Source of the DNA: a virus
Length of the DNA: 64,000 bases
Strand: one strand, 5' to 3'
IMG/VR virus record: IMGVR_UViG_3300009537_002640
Span: 1-64,000 of that record
How positions within the stretch are numbered: position 1 is the first letter of the stretch; every line of letters begins with the position of its first letter. A program made the position numbers and the translations under genes. Below the pieces are notes generated by a model. It saw only the letters and a program-made list of their open reading frames with translations, was not told the DNA's origin and ran no database searches. Of this stretch, positions 10,401-18,130 are shown piece after piece.

Positions 10401-12394
10401 AGAGAATTGAAATTACCTTGATTGTCGGCGCCGCTTATTTCTATTCCCAATACTGCAAATTCGGTCCAGCCACCATCTTTAATTAACCTTATGCGGTAGC
10501 CCTCATCTAGATGGTCAAAGTTTACTTCATAACCAGGTAGTGCGTAACCATCATTGACCACGAGCCAATCGTTTATACTGATATCTATCGAATATGCATC
10601 TGGTCTTGAATATCCATCTAGTGCATCTATTACTATTTGAGAAAACGGGTCTATTCTTTGAGAATCAGGTTCAGGGATAAATGGTTCAAAGACAGGCGGA
10701 GTTTGGTCAACAGTCTGGAATGAAAAAGTTCTCTGCCTTACTTCATTAACCCTGTTTGTAATTACAACCTCTACATCTACCTCGGTATATTCTGGGAGAG
10801 TAGGTTGCTGTATAACTACCCTATACCCATCCTCCAATTCAGTATACACAAGCGAATGGCCGTTAATAGCTACGCCATTAACAATTGCTGGGATGCCCTC
10901 AATAACAACCTGAAGTTCTTCTTTATCTACACCAAAAATAGCGTCAGCAAACTCAAAGCTTACATCGGTGGTTCTAGAGACTTCTATATATCCGTCCCCA
11001 GGATATTCATTTTGTACAACTGGGCCGCCGCCCATCTTTATGTAGAAGCTTTCAATAGTGGACGTACCATTATTATCTTCGCCATATAGATTAACATGGA
11101 AATTGCGTCCTTCTCTCCATCCACCGGTTTTATTTAATGTAACGTTGAATCCATCGAATCCGTTTGCAGTTATGGTTCCAAAGAATCCGGGCTGAATTAC
11201 CCCATCAACCACTACGTCGTCACCATCTATGTGTACTTGCAAGGTAGAAAGATTCGCTCCCGATATAAGATCGGGGCCCGTATCATAACCGTCATTGAAT
11301 TGGAAAAATATAGGATCATTGGCGCCGTGGCCAGCAGAAAAAGGCTGCGGGTCAAAGTTTACAAACTTAGGCGGAGGATCTACAGAGGAAGCTGTAGCAA
11401 AACTGTAAGTTAGGTATGCGAAAGAGCCATAAGCATCGGCAGCATCTAGCTCCATATTTATGACGGAACGCTCTGGCAATCCATTGAGAAATTCTATTGT
11501 TACCTGGTATCCATCATAACCATCCGAAAGACCCTCAGAAAATTCTTCATAAGTAACAAAATATCCATCTGTAGTGACTAACCCATTTTCAATTATAGGG
11601 AAGTCGTTCATACTAACATTTAAAGTACTCAGGTCTGGATTTTCATCCGAGTATATGAATACTACTGGGGTGCCTACTAGTACTTTAGTTTCCCCATCCA
11701 CAGGACTAACTGGGAAAAATACAGGCGGGAAAGCGTCATAGGGAGTATCGTAGATAAGCTCTTTTACTTCTTCTGGAAGTAAGGCGTAATTGTATATTCT
11801 AACGTCATCAATGTATCCATCAAATGAACTATCCCATGCACTTGATTCAGAATAGTTACCAATAATTAGAGGTGCGGTACTTATAAATACATCAGATATC
11901 CCGCTAACCGTATTGTCTATAGGGGCGCCATCAATGTACAAATTGTAATCTTGCCCACTACGAGTAACAGTTATAAGATGCCACTGACCATCATTTACAG
12001 CAGTTGAGCTAGATACTTGTGATACATTAGTTGAGCCATCTGAGCTGGCCGAGAAATCTATTAACCCACTGGAATCTAAAATTAGAGAAAAGCTATTGTT
12101 ATTGGTAGTATCATCTCTTTTGGTTATGATACCCTTGCTAGATGATAGTACAGTGGTTGTACTAACCCAGGCCGAAAGAGTAAACTCATTATTAGTGAAT
12201 TCAAATAAGTCCAAATCTCCTATTTCAACTCTATCTTCAGACCCTGGAAAAAATACACGAGCATTACCAAGAACCCCAGGCTCTATAGCAGTGCCGGTGA
12301 CGTTACCATTGTTCTCATTGGAGGTGCTGTCATTCGCAATGGAGCCTGATGTTTCGTCAAATTTCCAGTGTCCTATAATTCGTTGATCTGTCAT
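1490..12394 (-). CDS. Giant multidomain adhesin / tail-fibre-like protein, LamG plus about 22 Ig-like repeats
   Basis: This 3634-residue protein is probably a virion surface fibre or host-binding protein. Residues 1-210 form a LamG/concanavalin-like domain, starting GHWKFDETSG and ending with the hallmark FDGYIDDVRIYN. From about 215 to 3000 there are roughly 22 Ig-like repeats of about 105 residues, joined by linkers such as ADVTPP. Each repeat carries a D-x-G-V-D-L-x-x-L strand, an xDGYxVxI strand and a V-x-L-x-G-x-D-x-x-G-N strand. A second LamG domain (about 1950-2190) sits inside one repeat, and an acidic tandem DGY tract lies at about 1550-1600. The C-terminus has an Ig-like segment (about 3200-3300) matching the upstream 166-residue protein, then a probable beta-propeller. 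I counted about 57 DGY tripeptides. No signal peptide is visible, as expected for a phage structural protein. The TAA of the upstream gene lies two bases before this ATG. Confidence 0.9.
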   Translation of the reverse strand: MTDQRIIGHWKFDETSGSIANDSTSNENNGNVTGTAIEPGVLGNARVFFPGSEDRVEIGDLDLFEFTNNEFTLSAWVSTTTVLSSSKGIITKRDDTTNNNSFSLILDSSGLIDFSASSDGSTNVSQVSSSTAVNDGQWHLITVTRSGQDYNLYIDGAPIDNTVSGISDVFISTAPLIIGNYSESSAWDSSFDGYIDDVRIYNYALLPEEVKELIYDTPYDAFPPVFFPVSPVDGETKVLVGTPVVFIYSDENPDLSTLNVSMNDFPIIENGLVTTDGYFVTYEEFSEGLSDGYDGYQVTIEFLNGLPERSVINMELDAADAYGSFAYLTYSFATASSVDPPPKFVNFDPQPFSAGHGANDPIFFQFNDGYDTGPDLISGANLSTLQVHIDGDDVVVDGVIQPGFFGTITANGFDGFNVTLNKTGGWREGRNFHVNLYGEDNNGTSTIESFYIKMGGGPVVQNEYPGDGYIEVSRTTDVSFEFADAIFGVDKEELQVVIEGIPAIVNGVAINGHSLVYTELEDGYRVVIQQPTLPEYTEVDVEVVITNRVNEVRQRTFSFQTVDQTPPVFEPFIPEPDSQRIDPFSQIVIDALDGYSRPDAYSIDISINDWLVVNDGYALPGYEVNFDHLDEGYRIRLIKDGGWTEFAVLGIEISGADNQGNFNSLFYYVSVDDISGPVITNRVPDDNEKAFAAADVTFQVHDSGGVGVIPDLLNVTIDGTPAIIDGTFQAGFTGSINLSIVEGFDGYSITIDPDDDFTLGTFVDVFVSTKDGYGNESTAAYTFEVADEVAPVITNLDPDDGETSSLRPYIRFGIHDSGGTGVDPIRLQMTVDGVPAIIDGEIAPHFAGLIDPTSVNGFDGYNVFVRWDDYFVPGSEHFVIIDGYDAVGNFSQLAYSFFTTIDTTPAIFDDFSPEPGETGVPFDTAVTFSFNDADGYIGNSNLFTLNITIDGNQAVENGFGVNGYNIVFSENGSDGYDIEVFLPSSLPEFYEVIVELDGYDSSDNFTSFQYSFRTADVTPPLIETVYPNPGDTGISPLTDVIFILLDGYSGVDLDTVNVTVDNEPAIINGELQDGYDANITPVVDGYQIELVGSNFAEGKTALVGVELQDIEGNLRSFAYSFDVADVTGPDFDSILPEPFDINVPNHINLSFDFIDYTSGADLNTLGVTANGVPLVTNGSPEPGIQLETSVIDSGYFVEVKELVFVEGEEIEIVLDGYDNSGNYTSISYLLTGAYIPPLFSNFSPVPFEISVPVDTDIEFDFTDAYGVNLDDLEILINGAPAVISGQPLDGYVVTYAPITDGYRVTLELEEPLSEFYNVVVELFGRDNNGIEGTFDYTFKTVSAFPPDFLFVTPPPFSVDQSEEENISFTIDDPADNGIFFDSIYVYLNFQPVILAGIAQDGYSVEISPNEDGYNIIIEHPPFEPYSMVFVSIEAITFDGNPGLFEYYYDVGKHGPPQVIPIDPLEGELDVPTDTDVVFEVRDINGVDLNGLTVDIDGIPAFRDGSFLFPFDDINSDIEEITDDEFRHFPDLVPVYIPVGTFYPPVPFHEVVYIDTDDDFDGYIDGYVDVDGYIDGYFVPDGYQLDGYFDDGYDGYISIQNVGYRFTFDRRTDFKLSSVVTVQVHAADLEGNEGDRTYAFSIVDDTGPPIFANVDPFPDEEDVELDRPLTFDFIDIGSGAFLSTLDVTLGITQAIIGGEFQDGYSGFTEYFRDAYGDGYHVTVYPNDGWPNHATITVSLYGEDCVGNSAQFDFSFLTEDVQGPVFEHIYPAPDAIDVPTDTAIRFEFNDTGGSGTNKDTLDIRILGSFVVIDGNALDGYVVEITPNAKDGYDVQLFMPERFPEYEAIDIVLSGSDNDGNFAFFEYSWITADETGPVFDRLVPRFPDAKITGTGPIYADILDPHSGVDFDSIGITIDGTSYVDSGVIKPTGFVTEFIEIDDGYRVVIESVGPLPHDIDSDTVALWRMDTSGTVLEATGNSALDGIIVGATLVPGMFDNALSFDGINDRVDVSADSELRMQDFAIEAWINPTTLTGNHVIYTYNPRQTVAESRGVVFKITSTGALAIDLGDGNASFSSVTSAPGLVPTGSYTHIAAVVSRTHDFVKLLVDGAVVATSTFPISSIVYSNGASGSPATARVLIGARVSPFAGTIIDVFNGKIDDLRISDGPRTISSIANSYNRGQSPSFAEFTSVYVDLFATDNAGNDGYISYFFNTLDETPPVFSNFIPASGEIRVDTSTDIVFDFIDVHSGPDIDTLNITIDGNLVVEDGLGVESDIYVTPIVDGYNIVVDLDYPLPEFRNIVVILDGYDIDPNQTIYTYQFSTDDFTSPVLDNELPVDGSIQVNPFTDIVFDIHDTGGSGLQLSTVNVQIDDRNAIVLGETQGGWDAIIEQTWVDGYDGYNFHISSDSRYALDSDIRVLIDGYDAYGNYMLTDFAFHTFIDEEEPEIVNLVPAPNDIEIALNSSVVFDIIDGYDVDISRLDVHIDNNPAIIDGLLQPGYNDTSSGIEQIVDGYHVEIDPEFDFFYNQQVTVVVDGYDFSDNHVHFEYYFYTIADTAGPVVSNRNPDSFEVEVSLDSDVSFDITDAVAGVDLDRLDVHIDSIPAVINGVFQPGYDGSSAGIEPIFDGYHIVVDPVGTQEFDFNQIIVVTVDGYDFADNHTNDVYWFATIADVDAPSITNLDPFPGEVEVPVDTDIAFDITDSVSGVDMTRLDVYVNDVPAVTDGEIKAPWSDPESGITPIVDGYRVVLDQFVNFDYNELQTVIIDGYDYADNHVHFVYDFLTKVDVNGPTIIPIDPVDTQGGVARSPTIEIRIVDDETGVDFDRFNLTIDNILVMEEGEFVVGSGFDGPYSQVIQRLDGYDITIDSSVIFDPSYLVRVVVDGYDYASNQTHFEYTFSIIDDEGPLVFDFHPEPNSVDAEGEPLHVSFGIRDRGDGEVNLSTLLIEVSNNADEPFLVSYEPVDEFQNGWSGVISNQPDGDGYVIDMYKDEQAESFAVFTFRITAADNRGNVAVNKIGKEGGFIDAASGAVTGFNTIDVGEFFIDSNQLTSGDLAIIAGTGAAVVDGYTTDEIVFDRQIAAGGTVDVSIYRGSFMAERRIFRPQFAEATSIKTVDLTFSDPPVIGGTELSPGAYTISGGDYPINVIAVAQQDDDTFELTFNVPMQALVIYTVTVDSVGIVNEFGFTIDDGYESVDFSGYPDIVGPRVLAAVNEPFNVNVTVVFNEAMTQDSNLTNPNNYHISDGAIVKAVTADPKELDRVVLTVDRLYGRSTFDVFVASDEIRDYFGNKFDLYYNHGVVTMKPTTAALSGITGRVKSRNAVRRMYEDHTNWYLATSGGIDVVSKIELENVGFVLDGYGFNAITADTEDIYFGRSDGYVEDAYGVRRLSFNDLHRDSSERVQDAFNEGTSPSIPSNEVNDLFTATNASNGFLAVATVAGATLIKDNASGVNYSLGSDISSIHMDDGGSVLYLANNTLGRVEVYYNVHLDAVDSTVPDAYYSVTTTPEISNSIINQIKITNNTSIIDDYSNTIYVATDYGLTVIHTDESIPGSSETGGISLTYGTEGSGTTFEILGGQVDRVVAVDVNLQQQQAFVATKDSSLGGGVTIINLPSNTRFQFASQEAGTLISNDVRDVIVKNL
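7593..7737 (-). repeat. Tandem acidic DGY-repeat tract inside the giant adhesin
   Basis: The encoded peptide (about residues 1550-1600) contains eight DGY tripeptides spaced 3-7 residues apart, with Asp-rich flanks (DTDDDFDGYIDGY and onwards). It lies in an expanded loop of about 90 residues where other Ig-like repeats have about 17. Codons for the motif vary (GAT/GAC, GGA/GGT/GGG, TAT/TAC), so it is a protein-level repeat with partly degenerate DNA. The Asp spacing resembles calcium-binding Asp-rich loops. Calcium binding is inference. Confidence 0.75.
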
Positions 12395-12396
12395 AG

Positions 12397-12897
12397 TTAA
12401 CCTACGTGGATAACATTATATCCGTATGCATCCAATATGAATCCCTCATTCATTAGTGATACTTTATTTACCACATCAACCCCTGATTCGGTTTTTATGT
12501 ACCATCTATCTTCATCTTCTTCTATCTCGATAACTGATGTGCCTGATTTTAGTCTACCATTTCCAACTGCTATAGATTGTACAGTATCAGATACATTAGG
12601 GCGGTAAGCTAGTGAAAAGGCATACGAGTTGTTGTTTGGATCTACCTCTTCTCCATTAAATGCTCTAACATTAGAGTCTACGGTAACAACAAAAGAATCA
12701 AATTCAAACAAATTTTCTACCGTTAATCTTACCTGTTTTTCATCTATTTGCGTCACTGATGTGGTAAAAGCACCATGAGTAAATGTGTAATTATCCGGGT
12801 CTATCAATTGATCATCAGATAGCATAACAGTATCAAAATGAACCTCTACGGTTACTGGCCATGGGCGATTGATAGCATTAATAACTTTTGGTCCCAT
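12397..12897 (-). CDS. Short Ig-like protein, paralogue of the giant adhesin's C-terminal region
   Basis: This 166-residue protein resembles residues about 3198-3354 of the giant adhesin. Both share a G-P-[KR]-V-x-x-A-x-N opening, a D-N/P-N-Y segment, a long beta-rich stretch, then GVDVV.K followed by GF[IV]LD[AG]YG. The first 90 residues fit an SbsA/Big_5-type Ig-like fold and the end looks like the first blade of a propeller that then stops. Its ATG overlaps the stop of the 1680-residue gene as TAATG, so translation is probably coupled. It could be a genuine short fibre subunit or the remnant of a longer gene split by insertion of the giant gene's 5' region. Function unknown beyond the structural context. 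Confidence 0.8.
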   Translation of the reverse strand: MGPKVINAINRPWPVTVEVHFDTVMLSDDQLIDPDNYTFTHGAFTTSVTQIDEKQVRLTVENLFEFDSFVVTVDSNVRAFNGEEVDPNNNSYAFSLAYRPNVSDTVQSIAVGNGRLKSGTSVIEIEEDEDRWYIKTESGVDVVNKVSLMNEGFILDAYGYNVIHVG

Positions 12898-15800
12898 TAT
12901 CGTTTCAACCTTGCCCCTTTGTATCTTTCGAATATCTCAGTAGAAGTACGAACAGAATTAGATACTCTTACGGCCCCTATAGAGCCATCAAAATATTCAT
13001 CCGTTGACGGCCAATATATCCCCATATACACATCAGCTGTACTAACATGGTTGCCCGTCATAAGCGAATTTTCTGTTTGTCCCAATTGTCGACCGTCAAG
13101 ATACAACGCTAATCTTTTGTCGGCAAAACTATACGTAAACGCTACATAGTGCCAAGCCCCAGCAGTAATTGTACCTAAAGTCAATTGAACGCTTTCTCCT
13201 ACATTATCCATAACTTCTGCAGCAAGATAGCCGTCTGAGCCAACACCTAGAGAAAAGCCTGCACCACCTACTTCTATGCGATTTAGCAATCTTCCATTAT
13301 GCAATGTATCAGCTTGAAACCAACATTCTACAGATAGGTCTTCGTGATCCCATTCAGAGTTAGCAGGTATAACTACGTAATCAGCTGTACCATCAAAAAT
13401 ACGGGCTTTCTCGCCGCTGGAAGAAACACTCAACAGTGGTTCACTTCTTGGAGAGCCGCCATGAATTTCGTTAAACAAATAGCCGTCGCGCTCATCATTG
13501 TTAAAACCCCTCACCTGCATATTATTCCATTCATAATCAAATGTTCCAGTGGTTGCATATTCGGCACGAAGGACATTTCCTATCTGAATCCAACAATCAT
13601 CTTCGGGTCCGGTTGCCTGCCCTAATAATGTTGTTGGTTCAGCCCCATTTATCCCGTAATATGTTCTCCACTTATTACCTTCTCTAGTAAAACGTGTGCT
13701 TATTGAACTAGGAACTACAGCTCCAAATTCAGTAGTGCTAATCGTACTGTACAGATAAGAATATATCCTATTTCTGTTGTTTGATCCATCAAACCATTCA
13801 TCATATACAATGTAAACTGCTACGCCCGATGCTGTTCGCATTCTAACTTCGGACCTATCGGTGCTGCTAGTTGCCCACGGTTGAGGTCTGCTTGGCAAGC
13901 TAGGCATATCTATTCTGAAATCAAAATTCCCAGTGACTCTTAATCCTCCCCGAGAATCTATGAAGACCTGAGAATAGTCTCCGCCTATGTGGTCATTTCT
14001 CAGAACTATATTGCCCCCGGATACAAAAACATCGTTGGAGCCATTTCCTAATAAAGAATCGCCTACTGCTGGGAAAAAACGACGAAAATCATCTGTATCG
14101 GCATAACTAGCCAAAGCGTTGTACGCTAATGGAATAGAGCGATTACTGGTCATTATTTGTCGTCCAGGATCTTCACTAAAATCCCAAATAACCATTGTGT
14201 GTTCGTCTTCTACAAACCCAATCTTGGGGTCATCTGCTGCATGATAAGTATTGTATATTTCCCATGGGGCCCGCACTACATTAGAGAAACGAATGTCGGC
14301 TATATCACCATCGAAATAAAATGTTGCAGATGAGCCTCGACGACCTACAGCGAATGAATTTGTAGTATTGGCGGTTATGCCTGCCGAAATAGTATCTACC
14401 AATTCGCCATCTAAATACCCAGAGAGGTTAGAACCATCGTGAGTCATAGCAAAATGATACCACCTATTGGTCAAAATCTGAGGGCCAGTGAGTGTAAAGC
14501 CAGAACCGTTAGCAGAATTGTACCTTATGTTCATATTTGCGTCGAGGTCGACCCCCCATCCATTAGAATTGTATGCCTCTTTGGAAACTATGTACTGATA
14601 ATCACCAGTAACGCTATGAGCCCTAAACCACCCCTCAATAGTAAATGGAGAACCAATATCAAATGCCGCATCGTCACTATACATATATCCCTGACTACCA
14701 TCAAATCTTGCGCAATGAGTAAAGGGCACTTCGTTATCATCTGCTAGTGCAAGATTACACCCAAGACGAGCCCGTAGGTCTAATGCAGAATTGCCCTTAA
14801 CATTAGTTCCTATTCGTTCTATGAATGGATTTGCTTCCATCAGTCTGAACGTATCAAACTCTGCAGATATAAAAGATGCACCAGTAAATGCGTTGCCAAG
14901 ATATAACGCAGTGCCACTAGTTGTTGTTGCCCAAGTCTGTTCCGTCAACTGATCATTTATGTATAGCTCAATATAATGACTACTAGTATTGCCAGGATCT
15001 AACTCATAACCCCTAACCTCTATTTCGGTCCAATCTTTGGTAAAATCAATTCCGTTCGGGAGTCCAAAGCTTATGGAGCCCTGATCATTAATAATAGTAA
15101 AAGTGTCAACTCCACCATAAACACGCCATCTAGTTCCATCTATAACACTATAGAGAATAGTGTGATTGCTTGCTGTAGGAGTGAAGGGGTTTACGTCTTC
15201 GTCCCTATGTCTAAATTTAATAGTAAAGCCATTAGAAAATTGAGGTACGTAACTAGAGTCATTGGAGCGCCACATGCGGCTATAACTCGATGTAACATTG
15301 AAATTATAGTAGGTCATAGTACCCTTAAATTCCGGTCTCAATGTTTCGCTACTTGAATCTCCAGTGAAATTACTAGGTGGATCATGAACATCACCACCAA
15401 TTGTACTGAAATCAAAATTAAGCTTTGGTGCAGAGCCAGTTGTTTGAGATTCTGCCCGAATTGTTTTATTCATAGGCCACAATGCTACAGTGTTCGCATC
15501 TACTTGCAATCTGCGACCAGAACGAGTAACTACAGGCTGGAGTGCTTGGGCAGCCTGAACGAGTGTAACAGTCACCTCGGGAGAATCAGGACTAGCCTGA
15601 GAAACAGATACGGCTCTAATTTTTGTCCCGGGCTCTTGATTAGAAAAAGGTATACTCATTGAGAATTGTCCATTCTCAGCCGCTATGGTGTACCCATCGG
15701 CAATCAGCCCCTCATCCGTATGTAATTCTGTATGAACGCCATTTAGTGGGGGTACTCTACCCTTGATGCTTACAACGCTAAAAACCTTATCACCGCTGTT

Positions 15801-17939
15801 AGGGTATTCATAATGTACTGGTATAGTAGTAAAATGCCACACATTGCCTGTCGTTCGTCCGCCATAACCAACAGTATCAATTCTCCAGTAATAAGTAGTC
15901 CCCGGATCAAGAGTAGGTAAAACAAAACTCAGCTCGGTTTGTGCACTTTGATAAGTACCCATAAGAATATCACTGGTTACCCCATCCTCATCTTTTCCAA
16001 AATACACCTCATAAGTATTGGCATCTACAGCCGCTCCCCAAGTTATAGACTTGCCTTCAAGCTCTACAAAAGTTGCGCCATTTTCTGGGGTAGGGCTATT
16101 AGGTTGCCCTGGAGGCGGAAGGAACACAACCGTGGTAAAGCTCCACACATCTCCAGTAGTAGTCCCACCTTCGCTAACCTCGTCGATTCTCCAATAATAA
16201 GTAGTGTTGAGTTCAAGAATACCTGGTTCATATGTTGTAGTAGCCTGATTACCTTTAAATGTACCGCCAGTACCATTAGTTACGTCGGTTTGATTGGTTC
16301 CAAAGTACACGTCACTGGTTAATGTGCCCTCACCAGTTACATCCCAACTCAAATCATCGGTAAGAAATATATCAGTGGCGCCATTAGACGGACTTGGGTT
16401 AGATGCCTGATCTGGAGGCGGCACAAATTCCTGGGTACTCATCACCAACAACATCATTTGCCTTAGATCATTTCCAGAAGTAGAAGGAGAGGTAGAATAT
16501 AGCTCCCAGGATTGTTCTACATTTGGAGTTTCACCAGTGAGCAATTCAAATATCCATGGACCAACTACGGAGCCGTCAGTGCCAGTGTAGTTAGAGTTGT
16601 CACCATGCCATTGAACAGCATATGATTGAGAATCCCATATCTTGGTTCCATCTCTGGTAACATCACCAGCAATACCTCTGCTAGTTGTGCTAAAACTTCC
16701 GTCACCTTCAGATTGCACAGAGCCAAATACTATAACTTCGCCTGTGGAGTCTGGAGTAAAACTAAGAGTAGAGCCGCGTTGGGTCCTATTAGTGTTAGCG
16801 GGTGGTGTAGAACCCTCATCAATATCGAAATATGTGAAATTAGCAAATGAATTTAGGCGTATAACAATAATTCTAGCTTCGTCTTTTTCGGCTGCTGAAA
16901 ATGAACGATATTCCGTAACAAGGGTAATTGGAGATGCTGGGGGAGCTGTCTTAATTCCCCATCCGGTATAGCAGTGTTCTTCGTTTCCTAAGTTACCGGT
17001 ACCGATACCTGATTGAAACACTGTGGTTGAGTTAGTAACGTCGCGAAGACGCATAATCATATTACCAGGTATGTTGTCAAAAGCCGCCACGCCTATACAC
17101 AAATAATCAGATGTACCGTCTGGAGTAAAGGTTAGTACTGCAGGATTCCAATCAGCAAATACCCAGGAAGAATTAGCTACTGTGTCAGATAGGTTTATTT
17201 TTTGGGACGCCCCGCTATTTGGTCTCACTAATGTATAGCTGGTACTTCCTTGTGTGCTAGCAAAAACGTTAAGTGGAGATGCTCCATTGATAGCATTAAT
17301 AATAGCCGTTCGTACAGTGCTAGAAGAATCCCCTGGATTCAGAGTAACAGCAATATTGCCAGGAGTTACCCCATCGCCACTAATATCGAATTCGAATGTC
17401 TGGACATTGCCTTCTGTGTCATCGATAGTAAATGTTTCACCATCAACTAGTGTAGACGCCGCCTGATTTTCAATTACAGCAGATGGTTGACTAAATGAAT
17501 GATGAACATGCTGTGAACGAGATGAATCGACAACGTGAAACCAGTCTTCATTCTCGACAAGTCCTGCAGAGTCTAGGTCTATAGCCATTAGTGAGCAGTT
17601 ACGAGCAACACCATTGTTTGAATTGCTGCGCTGAACTGTTAGAGTAATATCTTGCCCAGCTACAGCAGTCCACAATGTACAGCCTTTGTACTGGTGCACA
17701 TTGCTTCCGCCACCAGGAGAAGAATAATCACCACGGATATTATTGTCAGGAGATCCGCCGAAATTCAACCTACAGAATGCACCATGAGAGCCACCTAAGG
17801 TGTGAATAGTGCCAAAAACAAGATACCGGTGCCCTGCAACCAGTTCGGTGTTGCTGATAGTGCATACGGTTAATTCTGTAGAGCTTACAGAAAGCTGGGT
17901 GGTGTGATACGCCTTATCAAATAATACTGTAACAGCCAT
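12897..17939 (-). CDS. Large tail/adhesin protein with FN3-like and LamG domains
   Basis: The product has 1680 residues. About 1-500 is beta-rich with no recognised family and contains at least three similar jelly-roll-like stretches (for example AVLTFTPDGTSDYLCIG and STLSFTPDSTGEVIVFG). About 505-720 has two FN3-like modules with the YYWRID motif. These are followed by a carboxypeptidase-regulatory-like beta domain. LamG/concanavalin-like domains lie at about 1070-1230 (FTIEGWFRA, RWYHFAMTHDG, YFDGDIADIRFSN) and 1500-1680 (LSVECWFQA, GAWHYVAFTYS, YFDGSIGAVRVSN). These lectin-like folds suggest carbohydrate binding on the host surface. The start is supported by an AGGAA sequence about ten bases upstream. 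It is the first gene after the terminator at 18046-18096. Confidence 0.9.
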   Translation of the reverse strand: MAVTVLFDKAYHTTQLSVSSTELTVCTISNTELVAGHRYLVFGTIHTLGGSHGAFCRLNFGGSPDNNIRGDYSSPGGGSNVHQYKGCTLWTAVAGQDITLTVQRSNSNNGVARNCSLMAIDLDSAGLVENEDWFHVVDSSRSQHVHHSFSQPSAVIENQAASTLVDGETFTIDDTEGNVQTFEFDISGDGVTPGNIAVTLNPGDSSSTVRTAIINAINGASPLNVFASTQGSTSYTLVRPNSGASQKINLSDTVANSSWVFADWNPAVLTFTPDGTSDYLCIGVAAFDNIPGNMIMRLRDVTNSTTVFQSGIGTGNLGNEEHCYTGWGIKTAPPASPITLVTEYRSFSAAEKDEARIIVIRLNSFANFTYFDIDEGSTPPANTNRTQRGSTLSFTPDSTGEVIVFGSVQSEGDGSFSTTSRGIAGDVTRDGTKIWDSQSYAVQWHGDNSNYTGTDGSVVGPWIFELLTGETPNVEQSWELYSTSPSTSGNDLRQMMLLVMSTQEFVPPPDQASNPSPSNGATDIFLTDDLSWDVTGEGTLTSDVYFGTNQTDVTNGTGGTFKGNQATTTYEPGILELNTTYYWRIDEVSEGGTTTGDVWSFTTVVFLPPPGQPNSPTPENGATFVELEGKSITWGAAVDANTYEVYFGKDEDGVTSDILMGTYQSAQTELSFVLPTLDPGTTYYWRIDTVGYGGRTTGNVWHFTTIPVHYEYPNSGDKVFSVVSIKGRVPPLNGVHTELHTDEGLIADGYTIAAENGQFSMSIPFSNQEPGTKIRAVSVSQASPDSPEVTVTLVQAAQALQPVVTRSGRRLQVDANTVALWPMNKTIRAESQTTGSAPKLNFDFSTIGGDVHDPPSNFTGDSSSETLRPEFKGTMTYYNFNVTSSYSRMWRSNDSSYVPQFSNGFTIKFRHRDEDVNPFTPTASNHTILYSVIDGTRWRVYGGVDTFTIINDQGSISFGLPNGIDFTKDWTEIEVRGYELDPGNTSSHYIELYINDQLTEQTWATTTSGTALYLGNAFTGASFISAEFDTFRLMEANPFIERIGTNVKGNSALDLRARLGCNLALADDNEVPFTHCARFDGSQGYMYSDDAAFDIGSPFTIEGWFRAHSVTGDYQYIVSKEAYNSNGWGVDLDANMNIRYNSANGSGFTLTGPQILTNRWYHFAMTHDGSNLSGYLDGELVDTISAGITANTTNSFAVGRRGSSATFYFDGDIADIRFSNVVRAPWEIYNTYHAADDPKIGFVEDEHTMVIWDFSEDPGRQIMTSNRSIPLAYNALASYADTDDFRRFFPAVGDSLLGNGSNDVFVSGGNIVLRNDHIGGDYSQVFIDSRGGLRVTGNFDFRIDMPSLPSRPQPWATSSTDRSEVRMRTASGVAVYIVYDEWFDGSNNRNRIYSYLYSTISTTEFGAVVPSSISTRFTREGNKWRTYYGINGAEPTTLLGQATGPEDDCWIQIGNVLRAEYATTGTFDYEWNNMQVRGFNNDERDGYLFNEIHGGSPRSEPLLSVSSSGEKARIFDGTADYVVIPANSEWDHEDLSVECWFQADTLHNGRLLNRIEVGGAGFSLGVGSDGYLAAEVMDNVGESVQLTLGTITAGAWHYVAFTYSFADKRLALYLDGRQLGQTENSLMTGNHVSTADVYMGIYWPSTDEYFDGSIGAVRVSNSVRTSTEIFERYKGARLKR

Positions 17940-18040
17940 ATATGGTTATTCCTGAAAGTGAATAGTAAAAGGCGGGACTGCTATTAAAAGCAGCATAAAA
18001 AGAAGGTTTTTAAAGCAGCACGCCTGAGAAAACTACAAAT

Positions 18041-18096
18041 AAAAATAGGCACTTAAAGACATAGTGATCCTCTTGCACCACGTCTTTAAGTGCCTA
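18041..18096 (-). terminator. Rho-independent terminator after phoH
   Basis: A perfect 15-base inverted repeat lies at 18046-18060 and 18082-18096 (arm TAGGCACTTAAAGAC). Inner bases may extend the pairing (GTGGTG with CACTAT only partly). On the minus strand the hairpin is followed directly by TTTTTATTTG. It sits between the stop of phoH and the start of the large tail gene, so it should end the leftward transcript. Confidence 0.85.
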
Positions 18097-18130
18097 CAAC
18101 ACGTACAAATAAGCAAAAATATTAATAGTT

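Noticed and set aside
1490-12394. Diversity-generating retroelement behind the repeated DGY motif
   Set aside because: No reverse transcriptase or template repeat was seen, and the codons vary synonymously, not at adenines only.
12897-17939. Secreted bacterial glycosidase or cellulosomal protein (FN3 plus LamG)
   Set aside because: No signal peptide, dockerin or catalytic domain was seen, and the context is a phage structural gene run.
17976-18000. Small hairpin CTGCTATTAAAAGCAG upstream of the large tail gene
   Set aside because: Five-base stem only and no clear T-run or conserved context; likely chance.
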